DNA of 55,182 nt from Physcocola sp002396385 (GCA_946535435.1 CAMNDM010000024.1:1-55182); one strand, 5' to 3'; shown: positions 8,297-17,069, numbered from the stretch's first letter. Translations and numbers: made by a program. The notes: generated by a model from the letters alone, not told the origin.

Positions 8297-9163
8297 TTAT
8301 TTCTTGTCGAGCATGCCGAACACACTTTGCAGAACGTCGCTGACACGGGCGCTCGCATTGTGGCGGATGTCGTTCTCTTTTTCCGAAACTTTCAGGAACA
8401 GGCCGTCTAGTGCCTTGCCCGTAATATAGTCCGAAAGGTCTTTGTTCACCAGGTCGATAGATGCCAGCGATGCTATGTGCTCCTCTTTCAACACGCCCGT
8501 CAGTTTGGCCAGTTCCAGTGCTGCCTTCACTGCGCTGCTGTCGAGCAGTTCTACCAACTTGTTGTTGTAGGTGGCATAGGTGCTCCAGGCCTGGGTCGGC
8601 GTTATGTTTGCTATCTTAATGGTGTTGAGTGAGTTGGTGATGCTTGGCATAAACGCACTCTGCAGGTTGGTGTAGGTGTGGTCTTTCAAATAGCTGGTGG
8701 CCGCGTTGTCTTCTCCGAACAAGATGTGTTTCGCATCGTCTATCGACATGCTGGTTATGGCTCCTACAAACGTGTCGACCGATTTGGGCGCTGCGTTCTC
8801 GGCGGCACGGTTAAATAGGGTGATGATGGTGTCGGAGCTCGGTATGTTTACGCCGGTGGCGTTCAACACCGAATTGAAGGCCTGGTTCGATGCCAGCGAC
8901 TGTACAGCCCCAAAGGTGGTTATCGCTTCTTTCGGCAGACCAATCTTTACCGCTGCGTCGGCCAGGTAGCCGTCTTCTGCTCCCAGTTTCTGGGCGGCCG
9001 TCTCGATGCCGACTTTCAGGGCGGCTTTCAAGCCACTGGCAATGTCGACGCCTCCGCCGTTCCCACCGTTGCTGATGGCGTTTATTACTTGTTTGGCAGC
9101 ATCGCTCTTCAGTATTTCTGATGCGGTGCTGATGGCTGATGACAAATTCTTCAGTAAACCCAT
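8297..9163 (-). CDS. DUF4197 family protein, 288 aa
   Basis: The family pattern is clear: GLKAALKVGIETAAQKLG, DGYLADAAVKIGLP, FNRAAENAAP, ITSMSIDDAKHILFGEDNAATSYLKDHT, DLSDYITGKALDGLFLKVSEKENDIRHN and a terminal VFG. DUF4197 proteins are mostly alpha-helical and usually exported. Their function is not established, although some are reported near envelope genes. Here no typical signal peptide is evident (MGLLKNLSSAISTASE), so the protein may be cytoplasmic. A glycine-rich linker (GGNGGG) at about residue 35 separates a short N-terminal helix from the core. It follows the glycosyltransferase gene by 91 bases. Confidence 0.85.
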   Translation of the reverse strand: MGLLKNLSSAISTASEILKSDAAKQVINAISNGGNGGGVDIASGLKAALKVGIETAAQKLGAEDGYLADAAVKIGLPKEAITTFGAVQSLASNQAFNSVLNATGVNIPSSDTIITLFNRAAENAAPKSVDTFVGAITSMSIDDAKHILFGEDNAATSYLKDHTYTNLQSAFMPSITNSLNTIKIANITPTQAWSTYATYNNKLVELLDSSAVKAALELAKLTGVLKEEHIASLASIDLVNKDLSDYITGKALDGLFLKVSEKENDIRHNASARVSDVLQSVFGMLDKK

Positions 9164-9254
9164 ATTGTTTAGTGTGTTTGGTTATACGATTCTCTTTTTG
9201 TTTGTATACCACCTCCCCGGTTGCTCCTGGAAGATGCCGCAGATGGCGGAGCGC

Positions 9255-10184
9255 TTATTCTGTCTTTGTCCCCGAGAAGTACGCTTTGTTCAGGCACAAG
9301 CGCCGGCACAGGCTGTTGGGCAGCCATCTGAAATGTTTGCCCAATAGGTAGCCGCTTACTTTGAAGACGCTCTGCACCACGAAGCGAGCTATGTTCTTCA
9401 CGTCGTATTTCTTCCACAAGGCGGCAATGATGTATTTCGCCTGTCGGCCGCCTTCTCCCATCGACGAGAATTCTTTGAAGAGTTGTTCGTTCTCTTTCTG
9501 CGATACGCCTTGGTCGAAGAAGCGGTGGAATATCTTCTTGCAGTCGTAGTTGTGCGAGTGTCTTACCACTGCGTCCGCCTCGTAGGCAATGGAGTAGCCC
9601 GACTTTATCACCTTGTAGGCGAATAGCATGTCTTCGTTGAAGATGTTGTGGTCGTTGAATCCGTCTAGTTCCCAAAAGGTTTCGCGTTTATACAGGGCGC
9701 AGACGTTGGAACAGAAAATGACCTTTATGCCCATCTTCTTCTTGTCTTTCTCGCTCTTTATGTGGCTGGAGGTCGGGTAGTTGAAGTTCCTCGACAGGTA
9801 TTCAATCGGGTTGCTCTCGTCCGCAATCTGTCTTCCGAACGCCACCACCACATTCTCGTCCATGTGCTGGAGCAGGTTCTCAATCAGGTGGTTGTCGGCC
9901 GGTATGGCGTCTTGTGTGAAGAATAGCAGGTAGTCGGCCTCGCTAAGGCGGGCACCGTCGTTACGGGTTGTCGCATGGTCGAACTCTTTCCTCTCAATGT
10001 GCCGTATCTCTATCTTTTCCGAAGTTTTGTAGGTAGCGTTAAAGACGTCCACATTGCACTTTTCTGTAATGGTGTTCATTATGAACACTTTGTTCGGAGG
10101 CACCGTCTGGTGCTCCAAATTCCCCAAAAGAAGTTGTAGCTTTTCGTCTGGGTTACATGTGGGTATGATCACATCTACTGTCAT
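9255..10184 (-). CDS. Family 2 glycosyltransferase, 309 aa
   Basis: The GT-A fold begins with VDVIIPTCNPDEKLQLLLGNLEHQT, as in rhamnosyltransferase-like GT2 enzymes. YLLFFTQDAIPAD supplies the metal-binding acidic motif, and the GFNDHNIFNEDMLFAYKVIKSGYSIAYEADAVVRHSHNY segment holds the acceptor/catalytic ED region. It should transfer a sugar from a nucleotide-sugar donor to a polysaccharide or lipid-linked acceptor at the cytoplasmic membrane face. The substrate is unknown, and no polysaccharide cluster surrounds it. Its ATG lies 4 bases after the flavin-reductase stop, so the two are co-transcribed although functionally unrelated at first sight. Confidence 0.9.
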   Translation of the reverse strand: MTVDVIIPTCNPDEKLQLLLGNLEHQTVPPNKVFIMNTITEKCNVDVFNATYKTSEKIEIRHIERKEFDHATTRNDGARLSEADYLLFFTQDAIPADNHLIENLLQHMDENVVVAFGRQIADESNPIEYLSRNFNYPTSSHIKSEKDKKKMGIKVIFCSNVCALYKRETFWELDGFNDHNIFNEDMLFAYKVIKSGYSIAYEADAVVRHSHNYDCKKIFHRFFDQGVSQKENEQLFKEFSSMGEGGRQAKYIIAALWKKYDVKNIARFVVQSVFKVSGYLLGKHFRWLPNSLCRRLCLNKAYFSGTKTE

Positions 10185-10188
10185 AGGC

Positions 10189-10701
10189 TCAATCTTTGGC
10201 CCAAACTTTTTCTATTTCGGCTATATATACCTTGTGAAAATCGTTGTTTGGGAAGTTTTTTGTGATAATGTCGGTGTCGAGGAATTCTTTTGGATCGAAT
10301 ATCTTGCCGTATATCTTTTTGCACTCCATTACCAGTCGGCCTTCTTCAAATGCCATGTTCCCTTTCTCGGTCTCTATCGCCGTCAGGCCTGCTTCCTTTA
10401 TCTTGTCGCAGTCTCTGCCGCTCTTCCTGCCGCATATCATCAGGGCTTCGCGGTATTGTTCCGGCAAGACGGTGAGGGTGAATTCCTTTTCTTCCTCCAA
10501 AAACTCAAAGGTGTAGCGTTGCGGACGGATGAAGATGATGGCGACGGGCTTGTTGAACAAGATGCCCATTGCCCCCCAGCTGGCTGTCATGGTGTTGAAT
10601 TTGTCTTTTTTGCCTGCTGTAACCAGCATCCATTGTTTGCCTATCAGGTCGAATACGTTGTCTTTCAGTTCCGTCGTAGCTAATTCTTTGAAGTTTCTCA
10701 T
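10189..10701 (-). CDS. Flavin reductase-like FMN-binding protein, 170 aa
   Basis: The sequence follows the flavin-reductase-like split-barrel fold: WMLVTAGKKDKFNTMTASWGAMGILFNKPVAIIFIRPQRYTFEFLEE contains the conserved substrate/FMN region, with NTMTASWG as the FMN-phosphate contact. Such proteins bind FMN and either reduce it with NAD(P)H or act as small flavoproteins. The length is typical. It is first in a tight pair with the downstream glycosyltransferase gene (4-base gap). The physiological partner is unknown. Confidence 0.85.
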   Translation of the reverse strand: MRNFKELATTELKDNVFDLIGKQWMLVTAGKKDKFNTMTASWGAMGILFNKPVAIIFIRPQRYTFEFLEEEKEFTLTVLPEQYREALMICGRKSGRDCDKIKEAGLTAIETEKGNMAFEEGRLVMECKKIYGKIFDPKEFLDTDIITKNFPNNDFHKVYIAEIEKVWAKD

Positions 10702-10805
10702 TTTTTTCTTGTTGTGTTTTGTTATTCAAATTAACTCAATCAGTCGTTAATTTCCAAGTGTTTTTTTGTTCTTCTCGTGCTTATTTTAACTTTTTTCCAC
10801 ATGTT

Positions 10806-11564
10806 TTACAGCAGAGCCTCGTGTGGAATTTCTGTTATCCGGGTCGTTTCCAGCAGTTTCTGGCCGGTTATCCGGCGGTGCACCTGCATGGTGGCTACCA
10901 CGTCTTTTTGGCAGTAGGTGGCAATCCGGTCGTAGTTCTTCTCTTTGTAGAAGACACCGGCTACCTCGCTGCCGTCTATGTCGTCTTTCGGGCTGGGCAC
11001 TCCCAGCACCTGGCACAACAGTTTCAGTTGGGCAGGGTAGCGGTAGGCTCCGCATTTCCACATTTCCATCGTGTCTACAATGGGCATGTCCCACGGCTTC
11101 TTGTCGTATATTTTAAGCAGGTCGGGTACGGTTACGCCCAATATCAGCATTCGGCGCACAATGAACGGTATGTCGAACTCTTTTGCGTTATGGCCGCATA
11201 GTTTGTTTATGGTCAGCTTTTTCTGCGTCAGCATATTCGAAAAACTCTCTACTATGCGCCTTTCATCGGTGCCGAAGAACGAACTTACGCAGAAACGCTG
11301 GCTGCCGTCTTCCTTGTCGGGGTAGTAGGCTCCGAACGATATGCAGACGATACGCCCGAATTCGGCGTAAAGACCTGCCTGCTGGATGCGTTCTTCCGGA
11401 CTCTGGTCTGCGGCACTCTCGTCTGTCCCTGCGGCTGTTTTGGCCAGTTTCTCCTCCCAAAGGTGACACATTGTCTCGTCGCTTTGGTCCACCAGGCTTT
11501 GCATGGGTGCTGTTTCTATGTCTAGAAATAGTATGTTTGAATCGGCTACTCCTTTTGTGCTCAT
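10806..11564 (-). CDS. PolB-like 3'-5' exonuclease (RNase H fold), 252 aa
   Basis: ILFLDIETAP near residue 12 is Exo I with the DxE metal ligands. CGHNAKEFDIPFIVRRM is Exo II. YDRIATYCQKDVVATMQVHRRI is Exo III with the final acidic residue. This is the DEDD exonuclease set seen in predicted PolB-like 3'-5' exonucleases of Bacteroidota, which are stand-alone and lack a polymerase domain. A role in DNA repair or end trimming is inferred. The gene is transcribed away from grpE-dnaJ, and their shared intergenic region carries phased repeats. Confidence 0.85.
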   Translation of the reverse strand: MSTKGVADSNILFLDIETAPMQSLVDQSDETMCHLWEEKLAKTAAGTDESAADQSPEERIQQAGLYAEFGRIVCISFGAYYPDKEDGSQRFCVSSFFGTDERRIVESFSNMLTQKKLTINKLCGHNAKEFDIPFIVRRMLILGVTVPDLLKIYDKKPWDMPIVDTMEMWKCGAYRYPAQLKLLCQVLGVPSPKDDIDGSEVAGVFYKEKNYDRIATYCQKDVVATMQVHRRITGQKLLETTRITEIPHEALL

Positions 11565-11575
11565 GTCGTGTCGTG

Positions 11576-11650
11576 AAAATTTTCTGCAAATATGACACTA
11601 TTTTCAAAATTTTCTGCAAAAATGGCAGTTTTTTGTACCTTTTTCTGCCA
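11576..11650. promoter_or_regulatory. Three phased TTTTCTGC repeats between exonuclease gene and grpE
   Basis: AAAATTTTCTGCAAA occurs at 11576-11590 and again at 11606-11620, exactly 30 bases apart. A third TTTTCTGC is at 11641-11648, 31 bases on. The spacing is close to three helical turns. AAATGGCAG and CTGCCATTT around 11619-11653 also form an inverted repeat. Such phasing suggests cooperative binding of a regulator controlling grpE-dnaJ, the divergent exonuclease gene, or both. No CIRCE element is present. Confidence 0.5.
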
Positions 11651-11749
11651 TTTGAGGTCGTCGCCTCCTTTTGGTCTGTATTTTGTAACACTACATGAAA
11701 GTGGCTTTTGGCCATTAGTGTGTCAGAAAAATAATAAAGATTAAGATAT

Positions 11750-12373
11750 ATGAGCGAAGAAAAAGAAGAACTGAAGCAGAATGCCGAACCTCAGGAAGAA
11801 AATGCCGGACAGACTGCGGATGGCAGCGCTGAAAACACCGGTGAGGCTGCGGCTGAACAACAGCCTGAACTTTCACCCGAGGAACTGGCTGCTAACAAAA
11901 TTGCCGAACTCGAGGCTAAGGTCGAGCAACAGCACAACGACTACCTGCTGCTCTATGCCGATTTCGAGAACTACAAAAAACGCAACTTCAAGGAAAAGAC
12001 CGATGCTATCTGGGCTGCGAAAAAAGGTATTCTTGAAGATATGCTTTCGGTTATCGACGACTTTGAAAGGGGCATTAAGGAACTCGACAAGGTCAACGCC
12101 GATACGGTCGACTCCTTTAAGGAGGGGTATGAGAACATTTACCGCAAGTTCTTGAACTTTGTCAACCAGAAGGGTGTTTCGGTTATTGAGACCAAAGACC
12201 AGGATTTCAACACCGATTTCCACGAGGCGGTTGCTATTATTCCTGCTCCGGGCATGAATAACAAGGTCATCGACTGCACCCAGAAGGGCTATATGTTGGG
12301 CGACAAGGTTATGCGCCACGCCAAGGTGGTGGTGGGGCAGGATGCGAATGCTGATAATAATGAATCGAAATAA
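11750..12373 (+). CDS. grpE: GrpE, nucleotide exchange factor for DnaK
   Basis: An acidic, low-complexity N-terminus (residues 1-50, rich in E and A) leads into the long coiled coil typical of GrpE (about 50-90, with LLYADFENYKKR). The beta-domain follows, with the family segment HEAVAIIPAPGMNNKVIDCTQKGYMLGDKVMRHAKVVVGQ. GrpE releases ADP from DnaK in the cytoplasmic chaperone cycle. It is joined to dnaJ with 2 bases between stop and start, so they form one operon ending at the terminator at 13554. dnaK is not in this window. Confidence 0.97.
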   Translation: MSEEKEELKQNAEPQEENAGQTADGSAENTGEAAAEQQPELSPEELAANKIAELEAKVEQQHNDYLLLYADFENYKKRNFKEKTDAIWAAKKGILEDMLSVIDDFERGIKELDKVNADTVDSFKEGYENIYRKFLNFVNQKGVSVIETKDQDFNTDFHEAVAIIPAPGMNNKVIDCTQKGYMLGDKVMRHAKVVVGQDANADNNESK

Positions 12374-12375
12374 TT

Positions 12376-13530
12376 ATGGCTGCAGATAGAGATTATTACG
12401 AAATACTGGGGGTCAGTAAAACGGCTACCGATGCCGAGATTAAGTCGGCTTACCGTAAGATGGCTGTCAAATACCACCCAGACCGACAGCAAGACAAGTC
12501 TGAGGCTGAGAAGAAACAGGCCGAGGAACTTTTCAAGGAGGCTGCCGAGGCTTATTCTGTCTTGAGCGACCCGCAGAAACGCCAGCGTTACGACCAGTTC
12601 GGTAAAGCGGGTGTCGATGGCGGTGCCGGTGGCTTCGGTGGTGGCATGAACATGGAGGACATCTTCAGCCAGTTCGGTGATATTTTCGGCGGTTTTGGTG
12701 GTTTCGGTGGCTTCGGTGGCGGCTCGCGCGGCCAGCAGGTCAACCAGGGCTCCAACAATCGTGTCAGGGTGAAACTCTCGCTGAAGGAGATTGCTACTGG
12801 TTGCGAGAAAAAGGTGAAGGTGCCGCACTATGTGCCGTGTCCCGACTGTAACGGTACCGGTGCCGAGGGCAACGACTTCTCTACTTGTTCGGCCTGCAAC
12901 GGTACGGGATATGTTACACGTGTGCAGCGTACCATTCTTGGCGCTATGCAGACCAGGTCGACTTGCCCGACTTGCGGTGGAGAGGGTAAAACCATCAATA
13001 AAAAGTGTAAGAGCTGTAAGGGCGAGGGGATTGTCAGACAAGAAGAGGTGGTCTCTTTCAACATTCCCGCTGGCGTGCAGTCGGGCATGACGCTTACTGT
13101 CCGTGGCAAAGGTAATGCGCCACGCCATGGCGGCGTTCCTGGCGATTTGCTGGTGGTGATTGAAGAGGAACCGCACGACGATTTGCTGCGCGATGGCGAC
13201 GACCTTATCTACAATGCACTTATTCCTGTCTTTACGGCTATTCTTGGCGGTACCATTGAAATACCTACGGTCGATGGAAAGGCTAAAATTAAGGTCGAGC
13301 CCGGTACTCAACCCGATAAAGTGCTCCGTTTAAGAGGGAAAGGACTGCCTCACCTGCAAGGTTATGGGGCGGGCGATTTGCTCGTACGCATCGGTGTGTA
13401 TATTCCCGAAAACCTGTCCCGCGATGAAAAGAAGGTCTTCGAGAAGTTCCAGGATAGTCCTGCCAATTTCGAGCCTACCAACTCGGCCCGAAAGGTCTTT
13501 AACGACAACTTCAAACAGATGTACGATTAG
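12376..13530 (+). CDS. dnaJ: Chaperone DnaJ (type A Hsp40)
   Basis: All class-A regions are present in order: an N-terminal J domain with HPD (YHPDRQ, about residue 34); a G/F-rich linker (about 77-115, with FGGFGGFGGFGGGSRG); four CxxCxGxG-type zinc-binding repeats (CPDCNGTG, CSACNGTG, CPTCGGEG, CKSCKGEG, about 152-222); then the C-terminal substrate-binding domains. Length 384 is normal. It delivers unfolded substrates to DnaK and stimulates its ATPase. It is translated immediately after grpE. Confidence 0.98.
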   Translation: MAADRDYYEILGVSKTATDAEIKSAYRKMAVKYHPDRQQDKSEAEKKQAEELFKEAAEAYSVLSDPQKRQRYDQFGKAGVDGGAGGFGGGMNMEDIFSQFGDIFGGFGGFGGFGGGSRGQQVNQGSNNRVRVKLSLKEIATGCEKKVKVPHYVPCPDCNGTGAEGNDFSTCSACNGTGYVTRVQRTILGAMQTRSTCPTCGGEGKTINKKCKSCKGEGIVRQEEVVSFNIPAGVQSGMTLTVRGKGNAPRHGGVPGDLLVVIEEEPHDDLLRDGDDLIYNALIPVFTAILGGTIEIPTVDGKAKIKVEPGTQPDKVLRLRGKGLPHLQGYGAGDLLVRIGVYIPENLSRDEKKVFEKFQDSPANFEPTNSARKVFNDNFKQMYD

Positions 13531-13553
13531 TAGTAAATGCGTATATACAGAAA

Positions 13554-13587
13554 CGGGGAATAGGTCTTGCGCCTATTCCCCGTTTTT
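13554..13587 (+). terminator. Terminator of grpE-dnaJ
   Basis: An 11-bp perfect stem (13554-13564 with 13572-13582, 7-base loop) followed by five T residues, 24 bases after the dnaJ stop. Confidence 0.92.
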
Positions 13588-13660
13588 CTTGTGCCTGTCT
13601 GCTGGCGGCAGATGCCCTGCTCCGCTCTAAACGCGTGCCATTCCCCTGCGGCTACGCCGG

Positions 13661-13987
13661 TTAGCGTTGTGGCTCGAAAAACAAGAGCTTTCTTAATTCG
13701 CCGTCGGTGCTTTCTGCTTTAAGGTAATACGATTTTCCTACAACGGGATTGGCTATTACTATTTTCAGCATGCATTTCTCTTCGGGAGCTTCTATGGTGG
13801 TAGCGCTGAATTCGTTCATTTCGCCATCTAGCAGGCTTACTTTCAATTCACGGTCTAAAATCATGTCCATCATAATTTTGTCGCGGCTGATTTTCATCCC
13901 TTCTGAAACGTCTGTCAGTTTGTTTAATGGCAAATAAAGTTCTTTGCCAAAATCGCAGTTGCTGATGCCTATTTTTTTTGCTCCCAT
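13661..13987 (-). CDS. Conserved-looking hypothetical protein, 108 aa
   Basis: No family is recognised. The protein starts MGAKKIGISNCDFGKELYLPLNKLTDVSEG and alternates short strands and helices without signal or membrane segments, so it is predicted cytoplasmic. It begins 9 bases after the apbE stop and is probably co-transcribed with it. Codon use is like its neighbours, which supports a real gene. A link to flavinylation is possible only by position. Confidence 0.65.
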   Translation of the reverse strand: MGAKKIGISNCDFGKELYLPLNKLTDVSEGMKISRDKIMMDMILDRELKVSLLDGEMNEFSATTIEAPEEKCMLKIVIANPVVGKSYYLKAESTDGELRKLLFFEPQR

Positions 13988-13996
13988 CTTTTGTCT

Positions 13997-15049
13997 CTAT
14001 TGTAGTGTTTTTGCTATCAGTTTTTCAAATCCGTCTGTATATACGGTCCCGTATGTGCCGTCTGGCTTGCTGTAGATAAAGTAGCCCTCTAGTTCGGGTG
14101 TCGAATCTATCAGTTTTACGGCTTTTTCCAATCCCATCACCATACAAGCCGTTGCGTAGGCGTCTGCCTCTATGCAGGTCGGACCGTATATGGTTGCGCT
14201 CAGCAGGTTGTGCTGCGCGGGGTAACCCGTCTTGGGGTCGATGGTGTGGGCATATTTCTTGCCGTCTTTGTAGTAGAACCGGCGGTAGTTGCCCGATGTG
14301 GCTATGCCTCCGTGGTCAAGCTCTATAATCGTTTGCAGTTCCTCTTGCCGGTTCAGACTGTCGTCTACCGGTTTGGTAATGCCCAGCCGCCACTTCTTCC
14401 CTTTGTCATTACAGCCTTTTACCACACACTCGCCGCCTATCTCTACCATATAGTTCTTTACTCCGTGCTTCTCCAACAGTTGTGCGACTAGGTCGCTCGA
14501 GTAGCCTTTGGCTATGGCCGATGCGTCGAGCATGACGCTTGTGTCGCTCTTGACGATGTGGTTTTCCACAAGGCTTATTTTCTGGTAGCCGGTGTGCTTT
14601 AAAAGTTCCTTTATGGTGCTGTCGTTTACTGCCTCATTGTGCTTGAAGCCGAACCCCCAGGCGTTTACCAGCGGGGCCACTGTCATGTCGAAGGCGCCTT
14701 CTGTCTTTTCCGATACCTTTACAGCTGTGTTGAATACCGTGTTGAAGTAATAGTCGGTTTTTACCGCTGTGTCGTTCCGGTTTATCCGGCTGATGATGGA
14801 ACTGTCGTTGAAGGCCGACACCGAAAGGTCGAAGCGCTTGAACTCCTCTTCGTATTGGTCTTGGAGCGATTTGCTGTCGGCCGATTCGTACACAATGTGG
14901 TAGGTGGTGCCGTGCACTTGGCCGTCCTCCCGAAGGTAGGCCGCCTGGATGCTTTTGTCTGACGCTGTTGATGGTGAGGTGCGGTGGTACCAGCCTATGC
15001 CTCCCATAATCAGCAGCAACGCAGTGCCGGCTATTTGCCTTTTGTTCAT
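13997..15049 (-). CDS. apbE: FAD:protein FMN transferase (ApbE)
   Basis: The family motifs are present: GAFDMTVAPLVNAWGFGF, the DASAIAKGYSSDLVAQLLEKHGVKNYMVEIGGECVVKG region, and HTIDPKTGYPAQHNLLSATIYGPTCIEADAYATACMVMG near the C-terminus, with the Mg-binding acidic residues. ApbE attaches FMN covalently to threonines of exported flavoproteins such as the NQR/RNF subunits. The N-terminal hydrophobic segment (about residues 5-22, without a clear lipobox cysteine) should anchor it on the outer face of the inner membrane. The gene is followed closely by a small unknown gene. Confidence 0.93.
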   Translation of the reverse strand: MNKRQIAGTALLLIMGGIGWYHRTSPSTASDKSIQAAYLREDGQVHGTTYHIVYESADSKSLQDQYEEEFKRFDLSVSAFNDSSIISRINRNDTAVKTDYYFNTVFNTAVKVSEKTEGAFDMTVAPLVNAWGFGFKHNEAVNDSTIKELLKHTGYQKISLVENHIVKSDTSVMLDASAIAKGYSSDLVAQLLEKHGVKNYMVEIGGECVVKGCNDKGKKWRLGITKPVDDSLNRQEELQTIIELDHGGIATSGNYRRFYYKDGKKYAHTIDPKTGYPAQHNLLSATIYGPTCIEADAYATACMVMGLEKAVKLIDSTPELEGYFIYSKPDGTYGTVYTDGFEKLIAKTLQ

Positions 15050-15068
15050 CTGATAGTCTTTTTATACG

Positions 15069-15076
15069 CAAATATA
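15069..15076 (-). promoter_or_regulatory. apbE promoter -7 element
   Basis: On the minus strand, TATATTTG (15076 to 15069) fits TAnnTTTG, giving a predicted transcript start about 13 bases before the apbE ATG. The -33 element is not clear. Confidence 0.5.
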
Positions 15077-15153
15077 GATATTTCCTTACTTTTTGGTGAA
15101 CTTTTCTTCTTACGATTGTCAACTTATTTTTTCTCTTCTTGGATGTTATTGGT

Positions 15154-15161
15154 TATTTTTG
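15154..15161 (+). promoter_or_regulatory. trmD promoter -7 element
   Basis: TATTTTTG fits the TAnnTTTG consensus and lies 20 bases before the trmD ATG. The -33 region is T-rich but has no exact TTTG at the expected distance. Confidence 0.5.
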
Positions 15162-15180
15162 TACTTAAAAACAAAAAACT

Positions 15181-15858
15181 ATGCGCTTCGATATTCTTTC
15201 GGCTGTTCCCGAACTTTTAGAAAGTCCGCTCAGCCATTCTATCATAAAGAGGGCTGTCAATAAAGGCTTGGCCGAAATCCATATCCACAATATCCGCGAC
15301 TATACGCTGGACAAGCATAAGAAAATCGACGATTATGCCTTTGGCTTCAGTGCGGGTATGGTGATGCAGATCGAACCCATCGACCGGCTTATTTCCCACC
15401 TGAAAAGTGAACGCGACTACGACGAGGTTATCTACACCTCGCCCGACGGTGAGGTCTTCGACCAGCCTATGGCAAATTCTATGTCGCTCCTCAATAATGT
15501 CATCATTCTTTGCGGACATTACAAGGGCATTGACCACCGCATCCGCGAGCACCTTATTACAAAGGAGGTCTCGGTGGGCGATTTTGTGCTGACTGGCGGC
15601 GAACTGGCGGCCTGCATTATGGCCGATGCCGTTATACGCCTTATTCCTGGCGCTATGAGCGATGTTGAGTCGGCCCTTTCCGACAGTTTCCAAGACAATC
15701 TGCTGGCTCCGCCTGTCTATTCGCGCCCTGCTGAATACAAAGGCTGGCGTGTGCCCGACATCTTGCTCTCTGGTAACGAGGCCAAGGTTAAGGAGTGGGA
15801 GTACGAGCAGGCGCTGGAAAGGACCAAACGTTTGCGGCCTGACTTACTAAAAAAATAA
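15181..15858 (+). CDS. trmD: tRNA (guanine-37-N1)-methyltransferase TrmD
   Basis: The protein begins MRFDILSAVPELLESPLSHSIIKRAV, as in TrmD. It carries the trefoil-knot SAM site GHYKGIDHRIREHLITKEVSVGDFVLTGGELAACIMADAVIRLIPG and the downstream SALSDSF...LLAPPVYSRPAEYKGWRVPDILLSGNEAKVKEWE acceptor region. It uses SAM to methylate G37 of tRNAs and so prevents +1 frameshifting. Length 225 is normal. It is followed after 11 bases by an MscS-type channel gene, with which it may be co-transcribed. Confidence 0.97.
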   Translation: MRFDILSAVPELLESPLSHSIIKRAVNKGLAEIHIHNIRDYTLDKHKKIDDYAFGFSAGMVMQIEPIDRLISHLKSERDYDEVIYTSPDGEVFDQPMANSMSLLNNVIILCGHYKGIDHRIREHLITKEVSVGDFVLTGGELAACIMADAVIRLIPGAMSDVESALSDSFQDNLLAPPVYSRPAEYKGWRVPDILLSGNEAKVKEWEYEQALERTKRLRPDLLKK

Positions 15859-15869
15859 TCTGACGTGCT

Positions 15870-17069
15870 ATGAATTTCGAAATTTCGTTGGTTGAGAATG
15901 TGGCCGGATTCTTGCAAAACTCGGTCGGTCTATCGGCTTGGTGGGCGGGTTTCCTCGACAGCATTCTTGTGGTTGCTGTCCTTTTCCTTATTGCCACGGT
16001 TCTCGACTATGCCGTTAAAAAATGGATTGTTCCCCTTTTGCATTTCTTGGTTAACAAAACCGAAAACAAGTGGGACGATATGCTGTTCGACGGACATGTG
16101 GTGAAATACTTGTCGCACATCGTTCCTGTCTATTTTGTCTACCGCACGTTGCCCCTCGCCTTTATCGGTGAGTCGTTGTGGTTGCACTGGCTGCAGAAAA
16201 TTTTCCTCATGGTGCTCATTTCCCTTGTCATCTGTTTGGTCAATGCGGCGCTCAATGTGGTCGAAAATATCATCGAGGGCAGAAGTACTTCTAAGGAACG
16301 CCCCTACCAGCTCATTTTCCAGGTTTTCAAGGTTATTGTCTTCATCATCGGACTCATCTGCATCATCAGTGTCTTGGTCAACAGGTCGCCTGCGGTCTTG
16401 CTGACCGGTTTGGGTGCCTCGGCTGCTATCGTTTCTCTGGTGTTTAAAGATACGATTGTCGGCTTTGTCTCGGGGGTCCAGCTCTCGGCGAACGGCATGA
16501 TTCAAAAGGGCGATTGGATTTCCATGCCCAGTATGAATGTCGACGGACACGTTCTCGAAATTACGCTGCACACGGTTAAGGTATTGAATTTCGACAAGTC
16601 CATTGTCACTATTCCGCCCAACACGCTTCTCAACAGCACCTTCCTCAACTGGCGCAAAATGCAGAAATCGGGACACCGCCGCATTTGCTGGACGGTCAAA
16701 ATAGACGTTAAGTCTATCCATGTTTGCTCGTCCGACGAACTGAAAAAGATTGCCGCATTGCCCGATATGGCCGAGGTGGTGGCTGCTGCAAAGAAGAACG
16801 GGGGGAAGATGCCCGACGGGGGCGTTATGTCTAACCTGGCACTCTTCCGCGAGTTTATGCTCCGCTACATTCAGCATCATCCCTATTTCACTTCGCACGA
16901 GAACTTTATGGTGCGGCAAATGCCTCCTACCGAGTTCGGTCTGCCTGTGCAGATCTATTTCTTCGTTAAAGAGGTGCGTTGGGAACCTTTCGAAAATATA
17001 CAGTCGGGCGTGGCCGACCATGTTTATGCCTCGTTGCCTGTTTTCGGACTGGTCGCCTTCCAAAGGTAG
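15870..17069 (+). CDS. MscS-family mechanosensitive ion channel, 399 aa
   Basis: Several membrane helices occur in the N-terminal half (about residues 25-50, 70-95, 105-125, 150-170). They are followed by the pore-lining and beta-domain signature AVLLTGLGASAAIVSLVFKDTIVGFVSGVQLSANGMIQKGDWISMPSMNVDGHVLEITLHTVKVLNFDKSIVTIPPNTLLNSTFLNW. The long C-terminal domain resembles the YbdG-like branch of MscS proteins. It should act as an inner-membrane pressure-release channel in hypo-osmotic shock. It sits directly behind trmD with an 11-base gap. Confidence 0.92.
   Translation: MNFEISLVENVAGFLQNSVGLSAWWAGFLDSILVVAVLFLIATVLDYAVKKWIVPLLHFLVNKTENKWDDMLFDGHVVKYLSHIVPVYFVYRTLPLAFIGESLWLHWLQKIFLMVLISLVICLVNAALNVVENIIEGRSTSKERPYQLIFQVFKVIVFIIGLICIISVLVNRSPAVLLTGLGASAAIVSLVFKDTIVGFVSGVQLSANGMIQKGDWISMPSMNVDGHVLEITLHTVKVLNFDKSIVTIPPNTLLNSTFLNWRKMQKSGHRRICWTVKIDVKSIHVCSSDELKKIAALPDMAEVVAAAKKNGGKMPDGGVMSNLALFREFMLRYIQHHPYFTSHENFMVRQMPPTEFGLPVQIYFFVKEVRWEPFENIQSGVADHVYASLPVFGLVAFQR

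Noticed and set aside
11565..11749. CIRCE (HrcA) element before grpE
   Set aside because: No TTAGCACTC...GAGTGCTAA pair is present; the phased TTTTCTGC boxes are different.
12289..13311. Long open frame antisense to dnaJ
   Set aside because: It mirrors the dnaJ coding frame; the zinc-finger and glycine repeats of dnaJ explain its composition, and it has no domain or promoter of its own.
15930..17063. Long minus-strand frame across the MscS gene
   Set aside because: Shadow of the channel gene, with low-complexity charged sequence and no recognisable fold.
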